64,000 nucleotides of DNA from an uncultured Blautia sp. (GTDB taxonomy: Bacteria > Bacillota_A > Clostridia > Lachnospirales > Lachnospiraceae). Position 1 is the first letter of the stretch, and the number at the start of each line of letters is the position of its first letter. Location of the stretch: the NCBI GenBank assembly GCA_905209435.1, contig CAJLTE010000004.1, positions 1 to 64,000 on the forward strand. Direction: 5' to 3'. Positions 26,435 through 34,393 of the stretch are shown one piece after another. A program made the translations under genes and the position numbers. Under the pieces are notes generated by a model. It was not told where the DNA came from, did not search any database, and saw only the letters and a program-made list of their open reading frames with translations.

Positions 26435-26470
26435 AAAAGAGCGATGTTGTTCAGGCAACATCGCTCTTTT
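26435..26470. terminator. Bidirectional terminator between tRNA-Gln and the PRTase-like gene
   Basis: A perfect 15-bp stem AAAAGAGCGATGTTG / CAACATCGCTCTTTT around a six-base loop has T-runs on both strands. It most likely stops the minus-strand gene at 26538. Confidence 0.8.
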
Positions 26471-26537
26471 TGGTAAATAAAACTTTCATGTTGTATGTTC
26501 ACACTGAAAATAGTATTAATATAAGTTTATATATTTT

Positions 26538-27182
26538 TTAGAGCACTGAGTATCCATAACCACTGACCAGTGCGTCAATCTTCTGCTTTTTCTGGCACAT
26601 TGGGCAGTTATTGGAAGGATAAGAATGGTAATCCGGTACATCTTTGGCACTGAAAATGGAGTGTACAGGGAGAGAAGCAACGCTGTCTACTCTACTGAAA
26701 ATAGCAGCAACACCGCGGATGATGCCGCCGTAATAGAGGACACTTTCAATTGTCTTGGACAAAGTGGAGCCGGTGGTAATAGAACCGTTCAGGATCAGGA
26801 TATTTTTACCTTTGATCATAGGCTGGTAATTATCACGGAAAATAAGCTGTCCGGAATTGCCGGATTCCGGTGAGATTACATAAATTGTCTGATGGGCATT
26901 CATAGAGAAAATGCCGGCTTTGGTCAGTTCTTCTGAAAGGTATGCACCGATTACTTCCAGGCCATCCATACAGATAATGGTATCAACTGGAGTAGAAACT
27001 TCATAATTGGAAGCCAGTTCATGGGCAATACGCTGTGCTTCAGCAGTTCTTGATTTCATGGTTGTGAGATCAAGGTAATGAGTAATGTGAGATTGAGATG
27101 TTACGAAATGTCCCGGAATTACTTTGAGCTGGATACGACTGTCACTACGGGCATAAACTTTTGTCATGTTTTCCTGATTCAT
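26538..27182 (-). CDS. Phosphoribosyltransferase-fold protein, orotate PRTase-like
   Basis: The 214-residue protein has a type I PRTase fold. Where active enzymes have two acidic residues before TTG (V-D-D-x-x-T-T-G), this one reads LILNGSITTGSTLSK, so both are replaced. A flexible loop region (residues about 95-120) and a C-terminal NCPMCQKKQKIDALVSGYG with a CxxC pair, possibly a metal knuckle, follow. The start ATG has AAGGGAGG before it. The replaced residues suggest a nucleotide-sensing or otherwise altered role; an uncharacterised OPRTase-like subgroup is the safest call. Confidence 0.65.
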   Translation of the reverse strand: MNQENMTKVYARSDSRIQLKVIPGHFVTSQSHITHYLDLTTMKSRTAEAQRIAHELASNYEVSTPVDTIICMDGLEVIGAYLSEELTKAGIFSMNAHQTIYVISPESGNSGQLIFRDNYQPMIKGKNILILNGSITTGSTLSKTIESVLYYGGIIRGVAAIFSRVDSVASLPVHSIFSAKDVPDYHSYPSNNCPMCQKKQKIDALVSGYGYSVL

Positions 27183-27510
27183 AATAAAACCTCCCTTGTA
27201 AAGTGATGTATATTAGCTTTTTTGTATTGTACCATTATAGAAAGAAAAAATAAATAATATTGTGTAAAAATAATAAAAAAACATAATATTTACGATAATT
27301 GTTAAAATATTGCCGAAAAAGTTAGAAAATAAACAAATAAAATATCAACAAAAATGGTTAGATAAAATAGAGCATAATCACGAAAATAAAGATGAGGGTA
27401 GATTCCTTGCAACGCTTGTAACAAGATTAAAATTAATATATTAAATTTAACTTAATTAAGTAAAGAAAAAATGGATGAAAAGAGGAACGTACAAGGAACC
27501 AAAATCGTAG
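27183..27510. other. Very AT-rich intergenic stretch
   Basis: Upstream of the divergent PRTase-like and SGNH genes the sequence is mostly A and T (for example around 27240-27345). I see no gene. A CAAGATTAAAATTAAT element near 27413 resembles one half of the AraC-type sites described at 29586, 35844 and 49414, but it lacks the second half. Confidence 0.4.
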
Positions 27511-27571
27511 TTTAACCAAATCAAGTAAGTCCCCTGTTTCAATTGCAAAAAGCAGTGAGTGGGAACTTGCA
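27511..27571. repeat. Dispersed palindromic repeat, copy B
   Basis: It begins TTTAACCAAATCAAGTAAGTCCCC, continues TTTCAATTGCAAAAAGCAGT and ends GGGAACTTGC. It shares the core with copies A, C1 and C2 and lies 28 bases before the truncated esterase start. Confidence 0.75.
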
Positions 27572-27598
27572 CAGAAATGATTTGATGGAGGAGTAAAT

Positions 27599-28219
27599 AT
27601 GTGGATCAGTCCAGATAATGAGAAGATTTTTTACAGCGGAAGAATCGACTGGAGCGAGAGGAAAGAGCCGACATTTGTATTTCCGGCAACATATGCACAG
27701 ATCCATGATATTGCTCAGGGAGGAATCGCGTTGTTGGATCATACAGGGTGGTTTTATGAACCGGAGGCAGTGGGAATGGAGAGCGTGTGGGATAAGGTGC
27801 ATTATAATCCGCAATTTAATTGTGTAACAAAGTGGGATTTCGCTCGATATACACCGCAGGTAGTTATCGTAGCAATCGGTCAGAATGATAATCATCCGGT
27901 GGATTATATGAAAGAGGATTATGACAGTGAGCAGTCTGTAAACTGGAGAACCCATTATAAGAAATTTATTCAGACACTGCGAAATCAGTATCCGGATGCG
28001 CATATCGTGTGCATTACAACTCTTCTGGAACATGATCCATCCTGGGATAAGGCTATTGGTCAGGTGGTACAGGAGCTGGAAGATGAAAAGGTTACCCAGT
28101 GTCTGTTTAAGAGAAACGGAAAACGAACTCCGGGACATTTGAGGATTCCGGAGGCAGAGGAAATGTCAGATGAGCTGGCAGAATATATTAATGGACTTAA
28201 TATAACGGAATGGAAATAA
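27599..28219 (+). pseudogene. SGNH esterase with internal deletion
   Basis: The frame is open (206 residues) with a good start (GGAGG, ATG), but the protein looks like two ends of a longer SGNH/CE2-type carbohydrate esterase joined in frame. Residues 1-37 resemble the start of the N-terminal jelly-roll domain. From about residue 38 (HDIAQGGIALLDHTGWF) the sequence is mid-SGNH domain, with GQNDNHP (block III) and a C-terminal GHLRIPEAEEM. The nucleophile block I (GDS) is missing entirely. It precedes an intact SGNH gene by 67 bp. Either a recent deletion made it inactive or it has become a non-catalytic protein. Confidence 0.6.
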
Positions 28220-28286
28220 CAGATGTAAGTATAAAGGGAAAAGAAAACGAGAAACGTAAAGAATTGAAAGAGCAGGGACGGAAAAA

Positions 28287-29423
28287 ATGGAAAAATATGA
28301 TCTTACAAGAATTAAGAATTTAATGAGACGTGCACAGGCAGGTGAAGAACTGACAATAGGTTTTCTTGGTGGTTCCATCACTCAGGGAAGCCTTGCAACA
28401 GAACATAAGAATACCTATGCATACAGAGTATTTACATGGTGGAAAGAGACTTTTCCAAAGGCAGAATTTCACTATGTAAATGGAGGAATCGGAGGGACCA
28501 CTTCACATTTCGGAGTAGCACGTGCAGTATCAGATGTGCTGATGTATCAGCCGGACTTCGTTGGAATTGATTTCAGTGTAAATGATGATCCGACAGATTT
28601 CTTCAAAGAGACATATGAGGGAGTACTTCGAAAAGTTCTTACATGGACTTCAGAACCAGCAGTGGTATTACTGAACAATGTTTATTATGATACAGGAATC
28701 AACGCACAGGAACAGCATGTGTCAGTGGGAGATTGGTACCAGGTTCCACATGTAAGTATTAAAGATACTTTATATCAGGAAATGAAAGCCGGTGTTTATA
28801 CAAGAGAAGAACTGACTCCGGATGGACTGCATCCAAATGATAAAGGGCATGGTCTGGTAGCTGCTGAGATCATTAAATTCCTCGAGAAAGTAAAAAACAG
28901 TTTGGATGCAGAACCAGAAGGAAAGACAGGAGTATTTAGTGAGAATTTGGGAACTGAAATAAAAGAAACATCTGCAGGCAGAACAGAGTTTCCGAAACCA
29001 CTGACTGGCAACGCCTATGAGTATGCACAGAGACTGACGATCAGAGAAATCTTTCCAAAACTTCAGGGCTTCCGTGCAGACACAGAAGAAAAACAAGGAC
29101 ATCTGGACTGTTTCAAAAACGGATGGATTGGAAAGAATCCAAAAGATAAAATTACCTTTGAAGTAGAAGCATCCTGTATTGCTATTCAGTACCGCAAGAC
29201 GATCAAACGTCCGGCAGTAAAAGCGTTGCTGATCCTTGACGAGGATGTAAAAAATCCAATCCTGCTGGACAGCAATTTCGATGAAGACTGGGGTGACTGC
29301 CTGTATCTGCAGCCTATTTTACATCATGGAATTCATAAGAAACACAAAGTAGAAATCATAGTTCAGGATACAGATACGAAAGATAAAACACCATTTTATC
29401 TGATGCCATTAATTACAGCATAG
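28287..29423 (+). CDS. SGNH/GDSL hydrolase, probable carbohydrate esterase
   Basis: The 378-residue cytoplasmic protein (no signal peptide) has the SGNH blocks in order: GFLGGSITQGS (block I, nucleophile Ser near residue 31), GGIGGTTS (II), DFSVNDDP (III) and DGLHPNDKGH (V, catalytic Asp and His near 171 and 174). From about residue 240 a beta-rich accessory domain follows. It would remove acetyl or other acyl groups from a short glycan. It forms a likely unit with the damaged SGNH gene upstream. A terminator separates it from the AraC-controlled cluster. Confidence 0.88.
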   Translation: MEKYDLTRIKNLMRRAQAGEELTIGFLGGSITQGSLATEHKNTYAYRVFTWWKETFPKAEFHYVNGGIGGTTSHFGVARAVSDVLMYQPDFVGIDFSVNDDPTDFFKETYEGVLRKVLTWTSEPAVVLLNNVYYDTGINAQEQHVSVGDWYQVPHVSIKDTLYQEMKAGVYTREELTPDGLHPNDKGHGLVAAEIIKFLEKVKNSLDAEPEGKTGVFSENLGTEIKETSAGRTEFPKPLTGNAYEYAQRLTIREIFPKLQGFRADTEEKQGHLDCFKNGWIGKNPKDKITFEVEASCIAIQYRKTIKRPAVKALLILDEDVKNPILLDSNFDEDWGDCLYLQPILHHGIHKKHKVEIIVQDTDTKDKTPFYLMPLITA

Positions 29424-29500
29424 CATGTTATAATAGAATGAAAATAGTAGCTGTCAGTGAAAAAGGCAACAGTTTATGAAAGCTATTTTAAAGGAATATA

Positions 29501-29547
29501 AAGGGATTTCGAAGAGTTTGTAATGAACTTTTCGGAATCCTTTTTTG
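29501..29547 (+). terminator. Terminator after the SGNH gene
   Basis: A stem of about 15 pairs with one bulged G (29501-29516 with 29528-29542) is followed by six T. Confidence 0.78.
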
Positions 29548-29585
29548 CGTTACAGAGATTTTGAAAAAAAGGTTATTTTTCACAA

Positions 29586-29621
29586 CAAGATAAGAAATGT
29601 TCAAGGCAAGATTATTAATCG
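29586..29621 (+). promoter_or_regulatory. AraC-type direct-repeat operator, site 1
   Basis: CAAGATAAGAAATGT (29586-29600) is followed 21 bases on by CAAGATTATTAATCG (from 29607). The identical 15-base word and identical 21-base spacing occur at 35844 and 49414. A weak -10 (TAGTAT, 29642-29647) lies 35 bases after the second half-site start, so that half overlaps or abuts the -35 position, the class II activator layout. Confidence 0.72.
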
Positions 29622-29711
29622 ACCCTAAACCGCTTTTTGAGTAGTATGTAATCAAGAAATATTTCTGGAGAACAAATAAAAAAATTCAATAGAAAAAAGG
29701 AGATTACTATT

Positions 29712-30506
29712 ATGAGCTTAAACAAAATGAGAGACATTCTGAACGAAAACAAACCATCCGTAAACACAAGAATCTGGAGTACATGGCCAACAGTTGTAGA
29801 GGCAGCTGCATCAACAGGGAACTTTGATTACTTTGAATTCCTTGCAGAGTATGCACCATTTTCCTTCCAGGATCTTGAAAACTTTGTAAGAGCATGTGAG
29901 CTTCACGGAGCAGGTTCTATGATTAAAGTAGACTTTCAGAACAGAGCATATGTAGCTCAGAAAGCTGCTGCAGTTGGATTTCAGGCAATCCTTTTCACAG
30001 ATCATGAGACACCGGATCAGGTAAGAGAAACATTAAAACTGATCACACCAAAGTCACCGGAATATGATGGAAAATTCGGATATCCAAATGCAAGATGGAT
30101 CGGCTATCATCCGGAATTAAAACAGATGGATTACGCAGCAATGAACGGAAGCCTTGTAAAAGCTTTCATGATCGAGAAAAAAGAAGCAATGGATAACATC
30201 GAAGAAATCTGCTCTATCCCAGGCGTAGATATGGTACAGTTCGGACCTTCCGATTACTGCATGAGCCGTGGATGGAACTGCGCAGACCACAAAGAAGATA
30301 TCAAAGAAGCACACGAAAAAATGATTAAAGTAGCTCTGGAGCATGGCGTACAGCCACGTGTTGAAATCGCTACACTTGAAGAAGCTGAATACTATAAAAA
30401 CCTCGGCGTAAAACATTTCTGCATCCTGGATCAGATGGACATCCTGATGGCAGCATGGAACGGAACCTGCGGCGATGTTAAGAAAATGGCAGACAGCATC
30501 AAATAA
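29712..30506 (+). CDS. HpcH/HpaI-family aldolase
   Basis: The 264-residue cytoplasmic TIM-barrel protein belongs to the class II (metal-dependent) 2-keto acid aldolase family. Seen are the MIKVDFQNRAYVAQKAAAVGFQAILF strand-helix, the FTDHETPDQV segment, and the family's GVDMVQFGPSDYCMSRG motif. The usual reaction is reversible cleavage of a 2-keto-3-deoxy or 2-keto-4-hydroxy acid to pyruvate or hydroxypyruvate plus an aldehyde. It is the first gene of an operon running through the dehydrogenase, kinase and isomerase-like genes, under AraC-type site 1. The substrate cannot be read from sequence. Confidence 0.85.
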   Translation: MSLNKMRDILNENKPSVNTRIWSTWPTVVEAAASTGNFDYFEFLAEYAPFSFQDLENFVRACELHGAGSMIKVDFQNRAYVAQKAAAVGFQAILFTDHETPDQVRETLKLITPKSPEYDGKFGYPNARWIGYHPELKQMDYAAMNGSLVKAFMIEKKEAMDNIEEICSIPGVDMVQFGPSDYCMSRGWNCADHKEDIKEAHEKMIKVALEHGVQPRVEIATLEEAEYYKNLGVKHFCILDQMDILMAAWNGTCGDVKKMADSIK

Positions 30507-30530
30507 TTTTTATACAGGCGGAGGCAAGAT

Positions 30531-31496
30531 ATGAAAATTGTTGTATTAGACGGATATACAGAGAATCCCGGCGATTTAAGCTGGGCTCCTCTGGAAAAAT
30601 ACGGTGAACTTACAGTATACGACAGAACATCCTATGTAGATTCTCCTCTGATCGCAGAAAGAATCGGAGATGCAGAAATCGTCATCATCAACAAAACACC
30701 GATCACAAAAGAAACAATCGACAAATGCCCGAACATCAAACTCATTGCAGTTCTGGCAACAGGATACAACGTAGTTGATTACAACTATGCAAAAGAAAAA
30801 GGAATCCCGGTTGCAAACGTGCCGACTTATGGAACACAGATTGTTGGTCAGTATGCAGTAGGACTTCTGATGGAAATCTGCTCTCATTACGGACATCATG
30901 CACAGACTGTTGCAGAAGGTAAATGGGAAAATAATGCAGACTGGTGCTACTGGGATTACCCGATGATCGAACTCTATGGGAAAACAGCCGGAATCATCGG
31001 TCTTGGAAGAATCGGACAGGCAACTGCAAAGATTTTAAATTCCATGGATATGAAAGTAATCGCTTACGATGCATATGAAAGTGAAGCAGGAAAGAAACTT
31101 GCTGAGTATGTAGATCTGGATACACTTTTTGCACAGTCAGATGTGATCTTCCTTCACTGCCCACTCTTCCCGGAAACAGAAGGAATCATTAATAAAGAAA
31201 ATATCGCAAAGATGAAAGACGGTGTCATCCTCATCAACAATAGCCGTGGCCAGCTCGTCGTAGAACAGGATCTGGCAGATGCATTAAACAGCGGAAAAGT
31301 TTATGCAGCAGGACTGGATGTAGTTTCCACAGAACCGATCAAAGGAGACAATCCTTTACTTAAAGCAAAGAACTGCTTCATCACACCGCATATTTCCTGG
31401 GCAGCACAGGCATCCAGACAGAGAATCATGGATATCACAGCAGACAATCTGAAAGCGTTTGTCGAAGGAAATCCAGTAAACATTGTGAATAAATAA
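30531..31496 (+). CDS. D-2-hydroxyacid dehydrogenase (glycerate/hydroxypyruvate type)
   Basis: The 321-residue NAD(P)-dependent enzyme has the split substrate/Rossmann arrangement of the family. GLGRIGQ (residues 157-163) is the dinucleotide loop, and the catalytic trio is Arg239 (NNSRG), Glu268 (DVVSTEP) and His287 (TPHISW). The N-terminus MKIVVLDGYTENPGDLSW resembles glycerate dehydrogenases (HprA). Placed 24 bases after the aldolase, it may reduce a 2-keto product such as hydroxypyruvate or glyoxylate. Family is sure; substrate is inferred. Confidence 0.9.
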   Translation: MKIVVLDGYTENPGDLSWAPLEKYGELTVYDRTSYVDSPLIAERIGDAEIVIINKTPITKETIDKCPNIKLIAVLATGYNVVDYNYAKEKGIPVANVPTYGTQIVGQYAVGLLMEICSHYGHHAQTVAEGKWENNADWCYWDYPMIELYGKTAGIIGLGRIGQATAKILNSMDMKVIAYDAYESEAGKKLAEYVDLDTLFAQSDVIFLHCPLFPETEGIINKENIAKMKDGVILINNSRGQLVVEQDLADALNSGKVYAAGLDVVSTEPIKGDNPLLKAKNCFITPHISWAAQASRQRIMDITADNLKAFVEGNPVNIVNK

Positions 31497-31520
31497 AAAG
31501 ATACGAAAGGAGTAATCACG

Positions 31521-33038
31521 ATGGAACTCTTAATTGGACTTGATATAGGAACAACTGCTTTGAAGGTAGCATGCTTCGATAAGAAAGGCACACTTCTGGC
31601 AGTATCCACACAGGAGTATGATCTGATTACTCCGCAGACAAATTATGTAGAAGAAGAACCTGAGGTATACTGGAAAGCTTTTCTGGACGGGATTAACGAC
31701 CTGAAAAGCCAGTATCCCATCAGTAAGACTGATAAGATCGCACTGGCAATGTCCGCACAGGGAGAAACGCTCTTATTCTTGGACAAAGCCGGTAAATCCC
31801 TGAGAAATGCCATTGTATGGATGGATAACAGGGCAGAAGAAGAAGCCAGGGAGCTGGAAGGCAAATTCGGAAATGATACCTGCTACAAGGTGACAGGTCA
31901 GGTAAGCTTTGAACCCTGCTGGCCTGCATCCAAGATCCTGTGGGTCAAAAAAAATGAACCACAAATTTTCCAAAAAACAGATAAATTCCTCTTGATTGAA
32001 GACTACTTCATCTACAGACTCACAGGAAAATTTGCCACAGAACCATCCCTGGTCTGCTCTTCCACTTACTGGGATATTATCAACAGAAAATATTGGCAGG
32101 AAATGCTGGACTATCTGGAAATCCGGGAAGAACAGCTTGCACCGGTAGTAGAATCCGGAAATGTGATCGGAAAAATCCTGCCGGAAGTAACAGAAGAACT
32201 GGGACTTGGAGAAGATATCACCATCTGCACAGGAGCACTGGATCAGGCAGCCGGAGCTATCGGTGCAGGAAATATCCGCGAGGGAATGTTCTCCGAAACA
32301 ATCGGTGCGGCACTTGCGGTGTGTGTACCTGTATCCAGACCAGTATTTGATCCTGCCGGAAAAATGCCACTGTTCTGTTTCCCGCTGGAAGGAATGTATA
32401 TGATCCATACCTTTACAAACGGGGGAATGACTCAGAGATGGTTCAGAGATAAATTCTGCAATGTAGAAATGATGGCAGAAGAAATGGGATGTGGAAATGC
32501 TTATGACATGATCAGCAAACAGGTAGAAAAAGTACCTGCAGGTTGTGACGGTCTGGTAATGTTACCACATTTATCCGGATCTATGGCACCGGACAGCAAT
32601 GCAAAAGCAAAAGGTGTTTACTTTGGATTCACCTTACAGCATACAAAAGCACACTTCATGAGAGCTATTTATGAATCTCTCGGATACATATTAAAAAGAA
32701 ATATTGATTCCCTTGCCGATATGGGGATTTATGTAAAAGAAATCCGTTCCTTAGGGGGCGGTTCCAAGAGTAAGATCTGGAATCAGATCAAGGCAGACAT
32801 CAACCAGGTAACTCTGGAAACTGTAAAATCTGTAGAAGCGGCTTCTCTGGGAGCTGCGATCCTGGCAGGAAAAGCAACCGGAATTTTTGACAGTATCGAG
32901 AATGCGGTTGACAGTATGGTAGAAGTAAAAGACCGTACAGAACCCTGTCCGGAAAATAAAGAAGTATATGAAGCTGGTTATCAAATGTATCAGAAATTAT
33001 TTAAGGACCTTACCGAATGCTTTGAATTAACCAGATAA
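31521..33038 (+). CDS. FGGY-family carbohydrate kinase, xylulokinase-like
   Basis: The 505-residue kinase has two FGGY actin-like domains. The N-terminal phosphate loop is GLDIGTTALKVACFD (residues 5-19), the metal/substrate Asp region is AIVWMDNRAEEE, and the C-terminal signature is RSLGGGSKSKIWNQIKADI with the adenine loop AASLGAAILAG. It phosphorylates a ketose, polyol or sugar acid; the closest general resemblance is xylulokinase, but FGGY specificity is not readable by eye. It is 24 bases after the dehydrogenase, in the same operon. Confidence 0.9.
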   Translation: MELLIGLDIGTTALKVACFDKKGTLLAVSTQEYDLITPQTNYVEEEPEVYWKAFLDGINDLKSQYPISKTDKIALAMSAQGETLLFLDKAGKSLRNAIVWMDNRAEEEARELEGKFGNDTCYKVTGQVSFEPCWPASKILWVKKNEPQIFQKTDKFLLIEDYFIYRLTGKFATEPSLVCSSTYWDIINRKYWQEMLDYLEIREEQLAPVVESGNVIGKILPEVTEELGLGEDITICTGALDQAAGAIGAGNIREGMFSETIGAALAVCVPVSRPVFDPAGKMPLFCFPLEGMYMIHTFTNGGMTQRWFRDKFCNVEMMAEEMGCGNAYDMISKQVEKVPAGCDGLVMLPHLSGSMAPDSNAKAKGVYFGFTLQHTKAHFMRAIYESLGYILKRNIDSLADMGIYVKEIRSLGGGSKSKIWNQIKADINQVTLETVKSVEAASLGAAILAGKATGIFDSIENAVDSMVEVKDRTEPCPENKEVYEAGYQMYQKLFKDLTECFELTR

Positions 33039-33185
33039 CGTCATCATACAAACCAGATGAAAAAATAAGAAATATATATTGGAAAAACCCGAAACTTATT
33101 AAAGAAAAGACCTTAAAATTAGCTAAATACTGGGATATATATTATATCCCAAAACAATAGAAAAAAGATGACAAGGAGACGAAAA

Positions 33186-33863
33186 ATGATGTTAGAAAAG
33201 ATTATTATCATGCTTACACATAATGACAAAACAGTACCGGATGCAATTGAAATTTTTGATGAAAATAAAGACCTTCCTATCCAGTACTGGGGATTTAAGG
33301 ATGTAGGAATGGAACCTGCAAAGATGAAAATTCTCTGTGACAAGATGCATGAAGCAGGAAAGACTGCTTTCCTTGAAGTTGTATCTTACTCAGAAGAAGA
33401 GTGCATGCGCGGTGCAAAACTTGCAGTAGACTGTGGTTTCGACTATCTTCTTGGAACTCTTTACTATGACAGCGTTGCTGCATACATCAAAGAACACGGA
33501 CTGAAATACTGCCCATTCGCAGGAAAAGTTTCCCAGAGCCCAAGTATTCTGGAAGGAACAGTAGAAGAAATGCTTGCTCAGGAAGCTAAATTTGCAGAAA
33601 ACGGCGTGTATGGAACAGACCTTCTTGGATATCGTTATGTAGACGGTGATCCAAACGTTCTGGCAGCAGAATACATCAAAAATGCAAAACGTCCGGTATG
33701 CCTTGCAGGAAGCATCGGATCAGAAGAACGTATGAAACTTGTAAAAGAAATGAATCCGTGGACATTCACAATGGGAAGCGCATTATTTACAAAGAACTTC
33801 GTAAAAGACGGATCATTCCGCGATAATCTGAAATATGTTGTTGATTTCCTTAAAACACTCTAA
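33186..33863 (+). CDS. Unassigned probable TIM-barrel protein
   Basis: This 225-residue protein is probably cytoplasmic and has the alternating strand-helix pattern of a (beta/alpha)8 barrel. Strand-like segments end in GFKDVG, AFLEVV, DYLLGTLY and CPFAGKV, and the C-terminal RPVCLAGSIGS and WTFTMGSALF resemble phosphate-binding loops. I cannot place it in a named family; an aldolase, epimerase or decarboxylase acting on a sugar phosphate is possible. ATG 33186 follows CAAGGAG; an in-frame ATG at 33168 precedes that site. Its operon position between kinase and cupin argues for a pathway enzyme. Confidence 0.75.
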   Translation: MMLEKIIIMLTHNDKTVPDAIEIFDENKDLPIQYWGFKDVGMEPAKMKILCDKMHEAGKTAFLEVVSYSEEECMRGAKLAVDCGFDYLLGTLYYDSVAAYIKEHGLKYCPFAGKVSQSPSILEGTVEEMLAQEAKFAENGVYGTDLLGYRYVDGDPNVLAAEYIKNAKRPVCLAGSIGSEERMKLVKEMNPWTFTMGSALFTKNFVKDGSFRDNLKYVVDFLKTL

Positions 33864-33906
33864 TTATTAAGTGTGGACATAGGAATCCGATTTTTTAGAA
33901 CAACAC

Positions 33907-33941
33907 TGTCAGGCAGATGATCCTGTCTGCCTGACATGGAA
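33907..33941 (+). other. Strong intra-operon hairpin
   Basis: TGTCAGGCAGA (33907-33917) and TCTGCCTGACA (33926-33936) form a perfect 11-bp stem. Only a weak T-stretch follows, so processing or partial attenuation before the cupin gene is more likely than full termination. Confidence 0.55.
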
Positions 33942-33983
33942 ATTTTGTCTATAAAATATTGCAGGTAAAGGAGGACCGTACAG

Positions 33984-34316
33984 ATGAAAGTAATCAGACA
34001 ATGTGAAGCAAATGTAGAGCTGGACGGACCGGAGGTTGTCAGAACATATCTGGAAACCGGCAAGATTACTTTTGGCTCTTCTACATTACTTCCGGGACAG
34101 ACCGGAGGAATTGATCCGGGACATCCGCAATCTCACGAAGTCTTTTTTGTGAGTCGTGGACATGTGATCATGCGTAACACAAATACTATGAAATGTTTCG
34201 AGCTGAATGAGGGAGATATTATCCTTGTAGAGGAAGGCGAACCTCATGAGCTTACCAATATTGGAATGGAGCCGGCAGTTATTACATGGAGCTGCGCACC
34301 GAGTCATATAAAATAA
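33984..34316 (+). CDS. Small cupin protein
   Basis: The 110-residue protein is a single cupin_2 barrel. Motif 1 is PQSHEVFFVSRGH (His and Glu ligands) and motif 2 is EEGEPHELTNIG (His). It could be a sugar or sugar-phosphate isomerase, or a metal-dependent accessory enzyme; small cupins are too varied to say. AAAGGAGG precedes ATG. It is inside the AraC-controlled operon between the unassigned barrel protein and the isomerase-like gene. Confidence 0.83.
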   Translation: MKVIRQCEANVELDGPEVVRTYLETGKITFGSSTLLPGQTGGIDPGHPQSHEVFFVSRGHVIMRNTNTMKCFELNEGDIILVEEGEPHELTNIGMEPAVITWSCAPSHIK

Positions 34317-34393
34317 AAACCGGAGATATGCCGGTCTTATAAAATATAAAACGTGATATGCACTGCAAAAAAGCAGTGGAAAAGGAGGAATAT

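Noticed and set aside
27413..27428. CAAGATTAAAATTAAT before the truncated SGNH gene as a fourth AraC-type site
   Set aside because: Only one short half-site in a very AT-rich region; the 15-base word and 21-base partner are missing.
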